A stretch of 64,000 nucleotides of DNA. Source: Comamonas sp. GTDB taxonomy: Bacteria; Pseudomonadota; Gammaproteobacteria; Burkholderiales; Burkholderiaceae_C. The position numbers and the translations under genes were made by a program. The first letter of the stretch is position 1. The number at the start of each line of letters is the position of its first letter. The DNA lies in assembly GCA_021166775.1 (NCBI GenBank), contig JAJPEQ010000006.1, positions 62,001 to 126,000 on the forward strand, given 5' to 3'. Shown here one piece after another: positions 1 through 8,099 of the stretch. Below the pieces are notes generated by a model, which was not told where the DNA came from, did not search any database, and saw nothing but the letters and a program-made list of their open reading frames with translations.

Positions 1-1566
1 CCCGGGGTGCACCGGCTGTCCTTCGACGGCGGGCAGGTGCTGCTCACGCTGCTGATCGGTGACGCACAGGCCATGCTCAGGGCGCAGCGCCCCCTGGCCG
101 ACAGCGTCTATCTCGATGGATTCGCGCCGCGCCTGAACCCGCAGATGTGGAGCGAGCACACGCTCAGGGCCGTGGCCCGCTGCTGCCACCGTGGCACGCG
201 CCTGGCCACGTGGAGCACCGCCGGCAGCGTACGCGATGGACTGACGCAGGCAGGCTTCCAGGTGGAAAAAGTCCCGGGCGTTGCGCCCAAGCGCGAAAAC
301 CTGCACGCCGTCTACGATCCGCACTGGCAACCCCACCCGCCCCATCCCGTGCTGGCCGGGGCCCGTCTTCCCGAAGGTCGGCGCTGCGCGGTCATCGGCG
401 CGGGCCTCGCGGGCGCCTGCGTCGCCGCCAGCCTCGCACGGCGCGGCTGGCAGGTGACGGTGCTGGATGCGGCAGCCCAGCCCGCAGCCGGCGCCTCCGG
501 CGTGCCCGCCGCCATCTGCGCGCCCCATACGTCGCCCGACGACAGCCTCATATCGCGCGTCTCGCGCGCCGGCCTGCGCACGCTGCAGCAAACCCTGCGC
601 TGCTCCGCGGCGGACATGCAGGGCGAGGCATGGGCGCTGCCGGGCGTGCTCGAGCATGCCGTGGGCCAGTCACCCCGCCTGGCCGGTGGCAGCGCCGAAT
701 GGCAAGCCTGGAGCGTGCACGCCTCGGCCGAACACTGCCGTGGCGCAGGGCTTCCAGCCGGGGCCCCGGCACTGTGGCATCCGGGCGGGGGCTGGGTGCT
801 GCCCGGGCCGCTGGTACGCCGGCTCCTGCAGCAACCGGGCATCACCTACCTCGGCAACACGCGGGTGCGACAGCTCAAGTACGACGGCGAGGCCGCCATT
901 GCATGGCGACTCCTGAGCGCAGACGATCGGCCACTTGCGCAGGCCGACATCGTCGTGGTCTGCGCCGGAGCACACACCCGGGCGCTCGTTCCCGAGGCCC
1001 TGCCCCTGCAACCCGCGCGCGGCACGACCAGCTGGGGCACGCGGGCGCAAACCCCATCGGGCGCGCCTTGGCCCGCCACTGCGGTCAACGGCCATGGCAT
1101 GCTGATACCGCACGTCACGCTGGCGGGAGAAGACGCCTGGGTCTGCGGCTCCACATTCGAGCGCGACCTCGACGCACTGCCGCTCACCCCTGAGGAAGTG
1201 GCCGCGGCGCATCAGGCCAACCACGACAAGCTCAGCGCGCTCCTGCCCGCGCTGGCGCAGAGCCTCTCGGGCCTGTTTGCACAAGCGGGTGCCTTGCACG
1301 CATGGTCAGGCGTGCGCTGCACCACGCCAGATCACTTGCCCCTCGTGGGGCCTCTGGATGAGACCATGCACCCGCCCGGACTCTGGGTCTGCACGGGTCT
1401 GGGCGCGCGCGGTGCCACCTTGGCCGCACTGTGCGCGGAGCTGCTGGCGGCTCACCTGCACCACGAGCCGCTGCCTCTGGATGCAAAACTGGCGCAGGCA
1501 CTGTCCACACAACGACTGCGGCGCCCCAAAGACACCCCTGCGCCACCCGCAGCCCTGCAGGCATGA
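1..1566 (+). CDS. mnmC: MnmC, tRNA 5-methylaminomethyl-2-thiouridine biosynthesis bifunctional protein (5'-truncated)
   Basis: The enzyme finishes the wobble modification mnm5s2U34 of tRNA: its C-terminal FAD domain removes the carboxymethyl group and its N-terminal domain methylates the product. The frame is open from base 1, so the true start lies outside the window. The first ~105 visible residues are the end of the methyltransferase domain, with the YLDGFAP and NPQMW motifs. A dinucleotide-binding VIGAGLAG follows at about residue 129 (counting from the GTG at 7). Near the C-terminus is the RCTTPDHLPLVGP motif of the DAO-like oxidoreductase. No T-rich terminator follows. Family assignment is secure. 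Confidence 0.93.
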   Translation, partial: PGVHRLSFDGGQVLLTLLIGDAQAMLRAQRPLADSVYLDGFAPRLNPQMWSEHTLRAVARCCHRGTRLATWSTAGSVRDGLTQAGFQVEKVPGVAPKRENLHAVYDPHWQPHPPHPVLAGARLPEGRRCAVIGAGLAGACVAASLARRGWQVTVLDAAAQPAAGASGVPAAICAPHTSPDDSLISRVSRAGLRTLQQTLRCSAADMQGEAWALPGVLEHAVGQSPRLAGGSAEWQAWSVHASAEHCRGAGLPAGAPALWHPGGGWVLPGPLVRRLLQQPGITYLGNTRVRQLKYDGEAAIAWRLLSADDRPLAQADIVVVCAGAHTRALVPEALPLQPARGTTSWGTRAQTPSGAPWPATAVNGHGMLIPHVTLAGEDAWVCGSTFERDLDALPLTPEEVAAAHQANHDKLSALLPALAQSLSGLFAQAGALHAWSGVRCTTPDHLPLVGPLDETMHPPGLWVCTGLGARGATLAALCAELLAAHLHHEPLPLDAKLAQALSTQRLRRPKDTPAPPAALQA

Positions 1567-1709
1567 CCGCACCGGCGTTGCAAGCCGGCGCACCGCCTGA
1601 CTGCCCGTGGGCGCCGCGCTGGTGGGCGTGCTGCTGGGTGAAACGAGGAACCCCGGGCAGGTGCTGGCCCTTGCCAGGGTCGTGCTGACCACCCGGCCCG
1701 AGCGCGGCT

Positions 1710-2228
1710 TCAGACGTGCAGCGCGCAGTCGCTGACGACGATGCCGTCGGCATCGGCGTACAACCACTCGCCCGGCCGTACCCAAACGCCCTGCACCTGC
1801 ACCGCAACGTCCTTCTCACCGCCGCCGCGTTTTTCGGTGGCCATCGGGATCAGGGCCAATGCACGGATGCCCACGGCCTGGGCATTGAGTTCCGCCACGT
1901 CGCGCACACAGCCGTTGACCACGATGCCCGACCAGCTGTTGCGCGCCGCCGCCGCCGCCAGGTTGCCGCCCACGAGCGCGCGGCGCAGCGAGGCCCCGCC
2001 ATCGACCACCAGCACGCGCCCCAGACCCGGGGAGTTCACCGCCTCCTTCACCAGCGTGTTGTCTTCGAAGCACTTGAGCGTGGCCACCTGGCCGTGAAAA
2101 GCGGGCAAGGCGCCGAACGACCGGAACACCGGGGGCAACACGCGAAACAGGCCGCTGGCATCGCTCTTGCGTGCATCACACAGATCACAGGTGCCGATGA
2201 CGGAAGGCGTCGGGTCGATGGTGGGCAT
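1710..2228 (-). CDS. rraA: RraA-family protein (RNase E regulator / HMG aldolase fold)
   Basis: This 172-residue protein belongs to the RraA family, whose members either inhibit RNase E or act as 4-hydroxy-4-methyl-2-oxoglutarate / oxaloacetate-type aldolases. Family features seen are the N-terminal CDLCDA, the central [19 protein letters not shown] and the [12 protein letters not shown] segment. I chose the ATG at 2228 because homologues begin just before TIDPTP; the frame stays open about 33 codons further upstream without family similarity. It is convergent with mnmC and divergent from the SWIB gene. Which of the two activities applies cannot be decided from sequence. Confidence 0.85.
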   Translation of the reverse strand: MPTIDPTPSVIGTCDLCDARKSDASGLFRVLPPVFRSFGALPAFHGQVATLKCFEDNTLVKEAVNSPGLGRVLVVDGGASLRRALVGGNLAAAAARNSWSGIVVNGCVRDVAELNAQAVGIRALALIPMATEKRGGGEKDVAVQVQGVWVRPGEWLYADADGIVVSDCALHV

Positions 2229-2421
2229 GGACAGGATAAATCCGGGTGGAAAACGCAAATTGTGCCCTGCGCTGTTGCCCCAGCGCAGCAACCGCCACCG
2301 TCGGCAGACAAAAAGTCGCGCCCGCACTTGGCAGGCGGCGTTTTCCCGCTAGTATCCGTGGCCAGCTCAGCCGCCGCGAGGCGCTGGCTACCCCCATAGA
2401 CATGACAAGGACACCCGAAAC

Positions 2422-2709
2422 ATGGCAACCGCAAGCAAAAAGGCGCCCGCCGCCGCGAAGCGCACCCCCAACGCAGCCTTCATGAAGCCGCTGACCCCCG
2501 ACGCCGCCCTGGCCGCCGTGATCGGCGCCAAACCCCTGCCCCGCACCGAAATCGTCAAGCAGCTGTGGGTTTACATCAAGGCGCACAAGCTGCAGGATGC
2601 CGCCAACAAGCGCATGATCAATGCGGACGCCAAGCTCAAGGATCTTTTCGGGAAATCCCAGGTGTCGATGTTTGAACTCGCCGGCCTGATCGGCAAACAC
2701 GTCAAGTAA
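2422..2709 (+). CDS. SWIB/MDM2-domain protein
   Basis: A 95-residue basic protein made of a short Ala/Lys-rich tail followed by a single SWIB (BAF60b) domain from about residue 22, with typical LPRTEIVKQLWVYIKAHKLQD and DLFGK segments. SWIB domains are best known from eukaryotic chromatin remodelers. Stand-alone copies occur in chlamydiae and many proteobacteria, where a DNA-binding or nucleoid role is suspected but not established. It is a single-gene unit, closed by a strong hairpin terminator directly downstream. Confidence 0.85.
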   Translation: MATASKKAPAAAKRTPNAAFMKPLTPDAALAAVIGAKPLPRTEIVKQLWVYIKAHKLQDAANKRMINADAKLKDLFGKSQVSMFELAGLIGKHVK

Positions 2710-2737
2710 GCACCGCGAAGCACCGCGCACCTGAAGA

Positions 2738-2761
2738 AACCGGCCAGGCGCCGGTTTTTTT
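2738..2761 (+). terminator. Rho-independent terminator of the SWIB gene
   Basis: A 7-bp stem (AACCGGC with GCCGGTT, 5-nt loop) runs directly into seven T residues, 28 bases after the SWIB stop codon. Confidence 0.85.
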
Positions 2762-2818
2762 GTGTCGGCCACGCGGCGCGCGCCTACCTCTGAACGCCCC
2801 GCGAAGAGCGCACATCGC

Positions 2819-2824
2819 TATAAT
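2819..2824 (+). promoter_or_regulatory. Candidate -10 box for rpsU
   Basis: A perfect TATAAT sits 133 bases before the rpsU start codon. No good -35 box is seen at 16-18 bases, so the assignment rests on the -10 alone. It implies a leader of about 125 nt. Confidence 0.4.
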
Positions 2825-2844
2825 GGAGCGCTTCATGGCATCAG

Positions 2845-2876
2845 CCCCGTCGGCCATACTAGTTACACAGACGGGG
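2845..2876 (+). promoter_or_regulatory. Hairpin in the rpsU leader
   Basis: CCCCGTC (2845-2851) pairs perfectly with GACGGGG (2870-2876) across an 18-nt loop, inside the putative rpsU leader. There is no T-run after it, so it is not a terminator. It may be part of a leader structure for translational control; this is inferred from pairing only. Confidence 0.45.
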
Positions 2877-2956
2877 AACTTCGCCGCGCACGGCTGGCCT
2901 GGCCCGATCTTCCAGACCATCCCTCTGGCGGTACATATCTTGGAAATATCTGGCTG

Positions 2957-3169
2957 ATGACGACCATCCGTGTAAAAGAAAACGAACCCTTTGACGTGGC
3001 GCTGCGCCGCTTCAAGCGCACCATTGAGAAGCTGGGTTTGCTCACCGAACTGCGCGCGCGCGAGTTCTACGAAAAGCCCACCGCCGAGCGCAAGCGCAAG
3101 AAGGCTGCCGCCGTCAAGCGCCACTACAAGCGCGTTCGCAGCATGCAACTGCCCAAGAAGCTCTACTGA
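2957..3169 (+). CDS. rpsU: 30S ribosomal protein S21
   Basis: This 70-residue, strongly basic protein matches bacterial S21: it starts [19 protein letters not shown] and ends in a Lys/Arg-rich tail. S21 is a late-assembling small-subunit protein near the anti-Shine-Dalgarno region and helps initiation. The ATG at 2957 gives the standard family length; the frame is open ~65 codons further upstream but that part is unlike S21. The start has only a weak ribosome-binding site, which is common for rpsU. A perfect terminator follows, yet a YqeY gene starts just beyond, as in many proteobacteria. Confidence 0.96.
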
Positions 3170-3199
3170 GCCGGCAGGCTGCTCAAAAGCGAGCCACCC

Positions 3200-3232
3200 A
3201 ACCCGCGCCCGGGACGCCTGGCGCGGGTTTTT
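3200..3232 (+). terminator. Rho-independent terminator of rpsU
   Basis: AACCCGCGCC and GGCGCGGGTT form a perfect 10-bp stem with a 10-nt loop followed by a T-run. It ends 18 bases before the next start codon, so read-through probably supplies part of yqeY expression. Confidence 0.9.
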
Positions 3233-3250
3233 GCATTCATGGAGCGAAAA

Positions 3251-3697
3251 ATGACACTGAAAGAACACATCACCGAAGACATGAAGGCCGCGATGCGCGC
3301 GCACGAGAGCGAGCGCCTGGGCACGATTCGCCTGCTGCTCGCGGCGTGCAAGCAAAAGGAAGTGGACGAGCGCGTGGTGCTCGACGATGCGGCTGTCGTC
3401 GCCATCGTGGACAAGCTGATCAAGCAGCGCAAGGACAGCATCACCGCCTATGAAGGTGCGGGCCGGCAGGACCTCGCCGACAAGGAAAAGGCCGAGATGC
3501 TGGTGCTGCAGGCCTACCTGCCCGCGCGCCTCTCGCAAGCCGAGGTGCGGGAGGCCGTGAGCGCCCTGGTCGCCAAGGTGGGCGCCAGCGGCCCGGCCGA
3601 CATGGGCAAGGTGATGGGCGCAGCCAAGAAGGAGCTGGCCGGCAAGGCCGACATGGGCCTGGTGTCCGCGGCCGTCAAGGCGGCTCTCACCCACTGA
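3251..3697 (+). CDS. GatB/YqeY-domain protein
   Basis: This 148-residue helical protein has the YqeY fold, related to the tail domain of the GatB amidotransferase subunit. It shows the family's TLKEHITEDMKAAMRAHE start and a QAYLPARLS motif. YqeY proteins may bind tRNA, but their role is unproven. I prefer the ATG at 3251, which has GGAG 7 bases upstream, over the ATG at 3239. Placement between rpsU and (in many genomes) dnaG or rpoD is a common proteobacterial theme; here only the rpsU side is kept. Confidence 0.88.
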   Translation: MTLKEHITEDMKAAMRAHESERLGTIRLLLAACKQKEVDERVVLDDAAVVAIVDKLIKQRKDSITAYEGAGRQDLADKEKAEMLVLQAYLPARLSQAEVREAVSALVAKVGASGPADMGKVMGAAKKELAGKADMGLVSAAVKAALTH

Positions 3698-3703
3698 AAC
3701 GAT

Positions 3704-3779
3704 AGCTGGCTGCGCCTTGTCAGCATAGATTTCGATATATTTCCATATTGAAATCATTGCTGGTCAGCCGCAGACAGCT
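3704..3779. repeat. Long imperfect inverted repeat after yqeY
   Basis: AGCTGGCTGCG (3704-3714) pairs with CGCAGACAGCT (3769-3779) with one mismatch. Inside it CAGCA/TGCTG and GATTTC/GAAATC also pair. A T-run follows at 3782-3787, so it may terminate yqeY transcription. Its 5' end, ATAGCTGG..GCGCCTT, loosely resembles the other dispersed palindromes in this window. Confidence 0.6.
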
Positions 3780-3810
3780 CATTTTTTCACTATCCGCAAG
3801 GAGTCGCCTC

Positions 3811-4899
3811 GTGCCCACCCCCTATCGCATCGCCGTCATCGCCGGCGACGGCATCGGCCGCGAGGTCATGCCCGAGGGCCTGCGCGTGGTGCGGGCCGCC
3901 GCCGAGCGCTTTGGCATCGCGCTCGAATGCCATGCTTTCGACTGGGCGCACTGCGACTACTACGCGGCGCACGGCACGATGATGCCGCCCGACTGGAAGC
4001 AGCAGCTCGCGGGCATGGATGCGATCTACTTCGGCGCCGTCGGCTGGCCGGCCACCGTGCCCGACCACGTCTCGCTCTGGGGTTCACTGCTCAAATTCCG
4101 CCGCGAGTTCGACCAGTACATCAACCTGCGCCCGGTGCGGCTCTTCGACGGCGTGCCCTGCCCGCTTGCGGGCAAAAAACCCGGCGACATCGACTATCTC
4201 GTGGTGCGCGAGAACACCGAGGGCGAGTACACCGCGCTGGGCGGCGTGATGTTCGAGGGCACCGAGCGCGAGATCGTGGTGCAGGAATCGGTCTATTCCC
4301 GCCTGGGCGCCGAGCGGCTGCTGAAATACGCGTTCGAACTCGCGCAAAGCCGCCCGAAAAAGCATTTGTCGCTGGCCACCAAGAGCAACGGCATCGCCAT
4401 CAGCATGCCCTGGTGGGACCGGCAGGCCGAGGCCATGGCGGCGCAGTATCCGCAGGTGGCCTGGGACAAGCACCACATCGACATCCTCACCGCGCGCTTC
4501 GTGCTTGCCCCCGAGCGGTTTGACGTCGTGGCCGCGACCAACCTGTTCGGCGACATCCTCTCCGATCTCGGCCCCGCCACGACCGGCACCATCGGCCTCG
4601 CGCCTTCGGCCAATCTCAATCCCGAACGCACATTTCCCAGCCTGTTCGAGCCGGTGCACGGCTCGGCGCCCGACATCTGCGGCCAGGGCATCGCCAATCC
4701 GATCGCGATGATCTGGTCGGGCGCGCTGATGCTGGATTTCCTCACCCAGGGCCAGGGCGCGGGCCGGGCGGCGCACGATGCTATCGTGGCCGCCATCGAA
4801 ACCGTGCTGCAAGGCGGCCCGCGCACACCCGATCTGGGAGGCGGCGCCCGCACGGCAGAGGTGGGCGAAGCGATTGCACGGCAGCTTGCGGCACGCTGA
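3811..4899 (+). CDS. dmlA: D-malate dehydrogenase (decarboxylating) / tartrate dehydrogenase
   Basis: This 362-residue enzyme is of the isopropylmalate/isocitrate dehydrogenase superfamily. It oxidatively decarboxylates D-malate to pyruvate with NAD+, and family members also accept tartrate. Near-complete family signatures are visible: GDGIGREVMPEG, SLLKFRREFDQYINLRPVRL, ENTEGEY, ATKSNG, NLFGDILSDLG and HGSAPDI. These favour DmlA/TtuC over LeuB. The start is the GTG at 3811, with AAGGAG 7 bases upstream; an in-frame ATG 63 bases earlier would add a non-conserved tail. It stands alone here, without a tartrate transporter or a LysR regulator next to it. Confidence 0.88.
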   Translation: MPTPYRIAVIAGDGIGREVMPEGLRVVRAAAERFGIALECHAFDWAHCDYYAAHGTMMPPDWKQQLAGMDAIYFGAVGWPATVPDHVSLWGSLLKFRREFDQYINLRPVRLFDGVPCPLAGKKPGDIDYLVVRENTEGEYTALGGVMFEGTEREIVVQESVYSRLGAERLLKYAFELAQSRPKKHLSLATKSNGIAISMPWWDRQAEAMAAQYPQVAWDKHHIDILTARFVLAPERFDVVAATNLFGDILSDLGPATTGTIGLAPSANLNPERTFPSLFEPVHGSAPDICGQGIANPIAMIWSGALMLDFLTQGQGAGRAAHDAIVAAIETVLQGGPRTPDLGGGARTAEVGEAIARQLAAR

Positions 4900-5097
4900 T
4901 ACAGCGCGGTCCGTGCGCGTAACCGACGTGACAACACGTAGAACGGGCGACGCGCCCTGCTTGCCGCCCCAAGGACGAGCGCATGGGGGGCTGCGCGATG
5001 CAGGCTGCCATTTGCCGGGCACTGCCAGGCTTCGTCTTGTGACATTGCAAGTGGGCAATGCGACGATGATGAGGTTTTGGTTCCGTCCATAGAAACG

Positions 5098-5343
5098 ATG
5101 ATGATCTCGCACAAGCAACGTCCCGTCCGCGCCCTGACTGCCACTGCCCTGCTGGCGGCTGCTCTTGCCAGTGTCGGCTGTTCGACACCTCCCACCAACG
5201 CCCAGATCGGCACGGCCGTGGGGGCGGTTGTCGGCGGTGCCACGGGCAACGTGCTGTTTGGCGGCCCCGTGGGCACGATAGGAGGCGCCGCGGCAGGGGC
5301 ACTGATCGGCAACGAGGTCGGCAAGAACCAGCGCAAGCGCTGA
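5098..5343 (+). CDS. Short glycine-zipper lipoprotein
   Basis: An 81-residue protein with a basic N-terminus, a hydrophobic stretch and a probable lipobox ending SVGC at about residue 29. Glycine-zipper repeats follow (GTAVGAVVGGATGN, GTIGGAAAGALIGNEVG) and a Lys/Arg tail. Such small Gly-zipper proteins sit in the outer membrane or periplasm and resemble the OmpA-anchored YMGG/SlyB group; function is unknown. I chose the tandem ATG at 5098; a TTG at 5077 is in frame. The 200 bases upstream contain a CATTGC-N6-GCAATG palindrome (5043-5060) that could be an operator. Confidence 0.7.
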   Translation: MMISHKQRPVRALTATALLAAALASVGCSTPPTNAQIGTAVGAVVGGATGNVLFGGPVGTIGGAAAGALIGNEVGKNQRKR

Positions 5344-5362
5344 TGCGCCGGCGCGTCGATGT

Positions 5363-6772
5363 TCAACTGCCGGCGACGGTCATCCGCTCGATCAGAATCG
5401 ACCCCACGGTCTTGGCACCGTAGCCATAGGCATCGGCGCCCACCGCCGTGATCGCCTTGAACATCGCCTTGAGGTTGCCGGCGATGGTGATTTCCTGCAC
5501 CGGGTAGGCGATCTCGCCGTTTTCCACCCAGAAGCCGCTGGCGCCGCGCGAATAGTCGCCGGTGACGTGGTTCACCCCCTGGCCCATGAGATCGGTCACG
5601 AACAGGCCCGTGCCCAGCTTTTTGAGCATGGCGTTCAGATCGTCCCCGGGACGTGTGCGGCGGGAGACCAGCGTGAGGTTGTGCGAGCCGCCCGCGTTTC
5701 CCGTCGTGCGCATGCCGAGCTTGCGCGCCGAATAGCTCGAAAGGAAATAGCCCGCCACGCGCCCGCCCTCGACCACCTTGCGCGGGGCCACGCGCACGCC
5801 CTCGTCGTCAAACGGCGAGCTGCCCTTGCCTTGCAGGACAAACGGATCTTCGGCAATGTCGATGTGCCTGGGAAAGACCTGCCTGCCCAGCGAATCGACG
5901 AGAAAACTGCTTTTGCGATACAGCGCACCGCCGCTCACGGCCTGCACGAAGCTGCCGAGCAAGCCCGCCGCGAGCGGCGACTCGAAGAGCACCGGGCACT
6001 CGGTCGTCGCGATCTTGCGCGCGCCCAGGCGCGAGAGCGCACGTTCGGCCGCATAGCGCCCCACGGCCTCGGGGGTGGCCAGACGTGCCGCGTCGCGCTC
6101 CGAGCTGTACCAGGAATCGCGCTGCATCTGCCCGTTCCTGCCCGGCAGCGAAGCGATCGGCGCCACCGAGATGCTGTGGCGGGAGCTCGCATAGCCGCCG
6201 CGAAAGCCGTGCGTGTGCGCGCTGAAAAAATGGCTTTGCTGCGCCGTGACACCCGCGCCCTCGCTGTTGGTGATGCGCCTGTGCGTCTGCAGTGCCGACT
6301 GCTCGCATTCCATCGCCATGCGCGCCGCCTCCTCGCTCGTGAGGCTCCAAGGGTGAAACAGATCCAGATCGCGATGGCTCGCCCGTGGTGCGATGTCCCG
6401 TGCATCGGGCAAACCCGCCACCGGGTCTTGCGCCGTGAAGCGGGCGATGTCGTAGGCCGCCTGCACCGTCTGGCGCACGGCCGCGGTGGAAAAATCGGAC
6501 GTGCTGGCATTGCCGCGGCGCCGGCCCACGTAGACCGTCACGCCCAACGACTTGTCGCGGTTGCGCTCCACGCTTTCGAGCTGCCCGCGGCGCACGCCGA
6601 CCGACAGTCCGCAGCCCTCGGACGCCTGCGCGCCCGCATCGGTGGCCCCGAGTTTTTTGGCGTGCTCGAGCGCGGAATCGACCAGCTCCTCAAAGAAGGC
6701 CGGAGAGTAGCTGAAACCCGTTTCAGGGCTGGCATCGGCGCTCGGGCGCGCTGCTTTGGCGGTGATGTTCAT
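5363..6772 (-). CDS. pmbA: PmbA/TldE metalloprotease subunit
   Basis: This 469-residue protein is PmbA (TldE), the partner of TldD in a cytosolic metalloprotease that matures peptides such as microcin B17 and degrades CcdA. Length is normal for the family. Seen are the N-terminal AxDAGAQASEG segment, SLGVTVYVGRRRGNAS, a central HxxS-containing loop and the C-terminal TGDYSRGASGFWVENGEIAYPV. TldE itself lacks the zinc-binding HEXXH of TldD, and none is seen here. It is convergent with the glycine-zipper gene and divergent from yjgA, the typical pmbA-yjgA pairing of beta- and gammaproteobacteria. Confidence 0.93.
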   Translation of the reverse strand: MNITAKAARPSADASPETGFSYSPAFFEELVDSALEHAKKLGATDAGAQASEGCGLSVGVRRGQLESVERNRDKSLGVTVYVGRRRGNASTSDFSTAAVRQTVQAAYDIARFTAQDPVAGLPDARDIAPRASHRDLDLFHPWSLTSEEAARMAMECEQSALQTHRRITNSEGAGVTAQQSHFFSAHTHGFRGGYASSRHSISVAPIASLPGRNGQMQRDSWYSSERDAARLATPEAVGRYAAERALSRLGARKIATTECPVLFESPLAAGLLGSFVQAVSGGALYRKSSFLVDSLGRQVFPRHIDIAEDPFVLQGKGSSPFDDEGVRVAPRKVVEGGRVAGYFLSSYSARKLGMRTTGNAGGSHNLTLVSRRTRPGDDLNAMLKKLGTGLFVTDLMGQGVNHVTGDYSRGASGFWVENGEIAYPVQEITIAGNLKAMFKAITAVGADAYGYGAKTVGSILIERMTVAGS

Positions 6773-6829
6773 GGCGGCAGCTATGATACTTGGCGCCTGC
6801 CCGCCGCGCCCAATCGGAAATCCCCTTTC

Positions 6830-7474
6830 ATGTCACGCAAACCCACCAGAGGCTATTACGTCAAGGGTCAGTTCATCGCCGAAGGCAGCGAGCTCGATGA
6901 ACAGTACAAGGCCGAGCTGCGCGGCACCCCTGGCCAGAGCAAGACCGATCTCAAACGCGAAAGCACGCAACTGCAGGATCTGGGGGCATCGCTGCTGGCG
7001 CTGAACGCCCAGCGCCTGGCGAGCCTGCAGCTGCCGGACAGGCTGCTCGAAGCCCTGGCCGAGGCCAGACGCATCACGGCCCATGAGGGACGGCGCAGGC
7101 AGATGCAGCTCATAGGCAAGCTCATGCGCAAGCTCGACGAAGCGCTGCTTGAAAAGCTGCGCGAAAGCGTGGCCAGCGATGGCGCGCTGCATCAACAGGA
7201 AACGCTGGCGCTGCACGAGGCCGAACGCTGGCGCGACCGCCTGCTGGCGGACGACGATGCGCTTGCCCCGTGGCTCACCGAGCATCCAGGCAGCGACATC
7301 CAGCACCTGCGCACGCTCATCCGCCAGGCACGCAAGGACAACCCGCCGCTGACGGCCGCCGAGGCCTCGCAGGGCCTGGCCCCCCGCAAGAGCCGCGCAC
7401 ACCGCGAACTGTTCCAGGCCCTGCGGGCGCAGTTGCTGGACACCGCGGACCCTTCGGACGAACACCATGACTGA
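6830..7474 (+). CDS. yjgA: YjgA/DarP, ribosome-associated protein (DUF615)
   Basis: This 214-residue helical, charged protein belongs to DUF615. The E. coli homologue YjgA (DarP) associates with late 50S assembly intermediates. Family signatures are GYYVKGQFI near the start, RRRQMQLIGKLMRKLD in the middle and KSRAHRELFQALR near the end. The ATG at 6830 matches homologue starts; the frame is open far upstream but that part is antisense to pmbA. Its last 8 bases overlap the start of mog, suggesting translational coupling. Confidence 0.92.
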   Translation: MSRKPTRGYYVKGQFIAEGSELDEQYKAELRGTPGQSKTDLKRESTQLQDLGASLLALNAQRLASLQLPDRLLEALAEARRITAHEGRRRQMQLIGKLMRKLDEALLEKLRESVASDGALHQQETLALHEAERWRDRLLADDDALAPWLTEHPGSDIQHLRTLIRQARKDNPPLTAAEASQGLAPRKSRAHRELFQALRAQLLDTADPSDEHHD

Positions 7475-8081
7475 CACCGCTCACGCCAGTGTGCCCGCGC
7501 CCGAAGCGGTGCGGGTCGGCATCGTCTCGATCAGCGACCGCGCGAGCAGCGGCGTTTACGAGGACAAGGGCCTGCCTGCGCTCCAGCAGTGGCTCACGGG
7601 GGCACTGCTCAACCCGATCACCTTCGACGCCCGGCTGATCCCCGATGAGCGGGAGGGCATCAGCGCCACGCTGGTCGAACTCGCCAATACGGGGTGCTCG
7701 CTCATTCTCACGACCGGCGGCACCGGGCCGGCGCCACGCGACGTGACGCCCGAGGCGACGCTTGCCGTGGCCGACAAGGTGATGCCGGGCTTTGGCGAGC
7801 AGATGCGGCGCATCAGCCAGCACTTCGTGCCCACGGCCATCCTTTCACGCCAGGTGGCGGTGATCCGCGGGCAAAGCCTGATCATCAATCTGCCGGGCCA
7901 GCCCAAGGCGATCGCCGAAACGCTGGAAGGACTCAAGGGAAGCGACGGCTCATCGCTCGTGCCCGGCATCTTCGCCGCCGTGCCCTATTGCATCGATCTG
8001 CTCAACGGCCCGTATCTGGAAACGGTGGATGCGGTCTGCAAGGCGTTCAGACCCAAAAGCGCGATTCGCCACCAGCGCTGA
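7467..8081 (+). CDS. mog: Molybdopterin adenylyltransferase Mog
   Basis: This 204-residue protein adenylylates molybdopterin before molybdenum insertion. MoCF-fold motifs are clear: GIVSISDRASSGVYEDKG, the TTGGTGPAPRDVTPEAT loop and INLPGQPKAIAETL. Length fits Mog rather than the shorter MoaB. It overlaps yjgA by 8 bases. The neighbouring spoT is convergent, separated by 18 bases that hold an AGGCC/GGCCT palindrome. Confidence 0.92.
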   Translation: MTDTAHASVPAPEAVRVGIVSISDRASSGVYEDKGLPALQQWLTGALLNPITFDARLIPDEREGISATLVELANTGCSLILTTGGTGPAPRDVTPEATLAVADKVMPGFGEQMRRISQHFVPTAILSRQVAVIRGQSLIINLPGQPKAIAETLEGLKGSDGSSLVPGIFAAVPYCIDLLNGPYLETVDAVCKAFRPKSAIRHQR

Positions 8082-8099
8082 GCCGGGAGGCCGACGGCC

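Noticed and set aside
1567..1709. CCGGC/GCCGG hairpin after mnmC as a terminator
   Set aside because: No T-run follows and the stem is short.
5567..6829. Long plus-strand frame upstream of and in phase with yjgA
   Set aside because: It lies antisense to pmbA, has no family similarity and is rich in His/Arg/Ala typical of GC-rich shadow frames; yjgA starts at 6830.
8082..8099. AGGCC/GGCCT palindrome between mog and spoT as a terminator
   Set aside because: Only 5 bp, 3-nt loop and no T-run on either strand.
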